Below are positions 63,801-64,000 of a DNA stretch of 64,000 bases, piece after piece. A program made the translations under genes and the position numbers. The notes under the pieces were generated by a model. It saw nothing but the letters and a program-made list of their open reading frames with translations, was not told where the DNA came from and searched no databases. This DNA comes from Brugia malayi. Its lineage: Eukaryota > Nematoda > Chromadorea > Rhabditida > Onchocercidae. The number at the start of each line of letters is the position of its first letter. Position 1 is the first letter of the stretch. The stretch spans positions 4,564,001 through 4,628,000 of the forward strand of contig NW_025062478.1 of assembly GCF_000002995.4 (NCBI RefSeq). Reading direction: 5' to 3'.

Positions 63801-64000
63801 CTTGAAAGATTTTTAATTCTTACAAATATAGAAAGAAGAATAACAAGTAATACTTCTGCTATCAAAAAACCTGTCCAAGATCTCGAATAATTTGCATGCA
63901 AACTCAGAAAGGACAAATTCTAATCAATTGACAATCTGACTAGGACATAAAATCGGATCAATTCTGTAAAATAGCTGTGAATCGGTGCTTTAATCATTCT
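57812..64000. other. AT-rich intergenic DNA, GATA-word rich
   Basis: No gene I can support. Frames such as 59633-59986 (minus, 117 codons) lack motifs and splice context. The region has A runs (58872-58897, 61061-61080). It also has an excess of TGATAA/TTATCA words, densest between about 60030 and 60900. Confidence 0.6.

Overview
This window looks like nuclear DNA of a parasitic, probably spirurid or filarial-type, nematode. It is strongly AT-rich. Genes are split into small exons by short introns with nematode-style acceptors (TTTCAG, TTTTAG). Several start codons lie a few bases behind a bare acceptor, as expected for spliced-leader trans-splicing. The gene set (Myt1/WEE-1.3 kinase, CAPG-1 condensin, tau-tubulin-kinase-like kinases, an orphan GPCR) fits a nematode. 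I cannot name the species. All exon models below were joined by hand from reading frame, splice sites and family knowledge; no alignment or RNA data were available.

Layout: 1-7.1 kb is mostly non-coding, with a very long GT microsatellite, three short coding-like islands and one likely small minus-strand gene divergent from the next gene. 7.1-12.2 kb (+): Myt1/WEE-1.3 kinase, 16 exons, with a possible small gene close behind it. 16.3-20.3 kb (+): 12-TM MFS transporter. 21.7-25.6 kb (+): a divergent annexin without recognisable calcium loops. 27.4-30.3 kb (+) and 31.0-32.6 kb (-): two CK1/TTBK-like kinases tail to tail. 36.0-43.8 kb (-): condensin subunit G (CAPG-1), 19 exons. 45.3-48.2 kb (-): rhodopsin-like orphan GPCR, 8 exons. 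49.0-50.2 kb: minisatellite of about 40 units of 30 bp. 54.4-57.8 kb (+): one long uninterrupted ORF for a 1129-residue low-complexity protein. 57.8-64 kb: no gene I can support.

The genes do not form one pathway. Two concern the mitotic cycle: Myt1 inhibits CDK1 and CAPG-1 belongs to condensin. The two TTBK-like kinases belong to a family that is expanded in nematodes. The most unusual signals are: four introns across three genes that only work with a GC donor; a Ser in place of the DFG glycine of the Myt1 kinase; an annexin fold that has lost its GxGT calcium loops; and the minisatellite upstream of the GPCR, where nearly every 30-bp unit carries TGATAA and the minus strand stays open for 418 codons.
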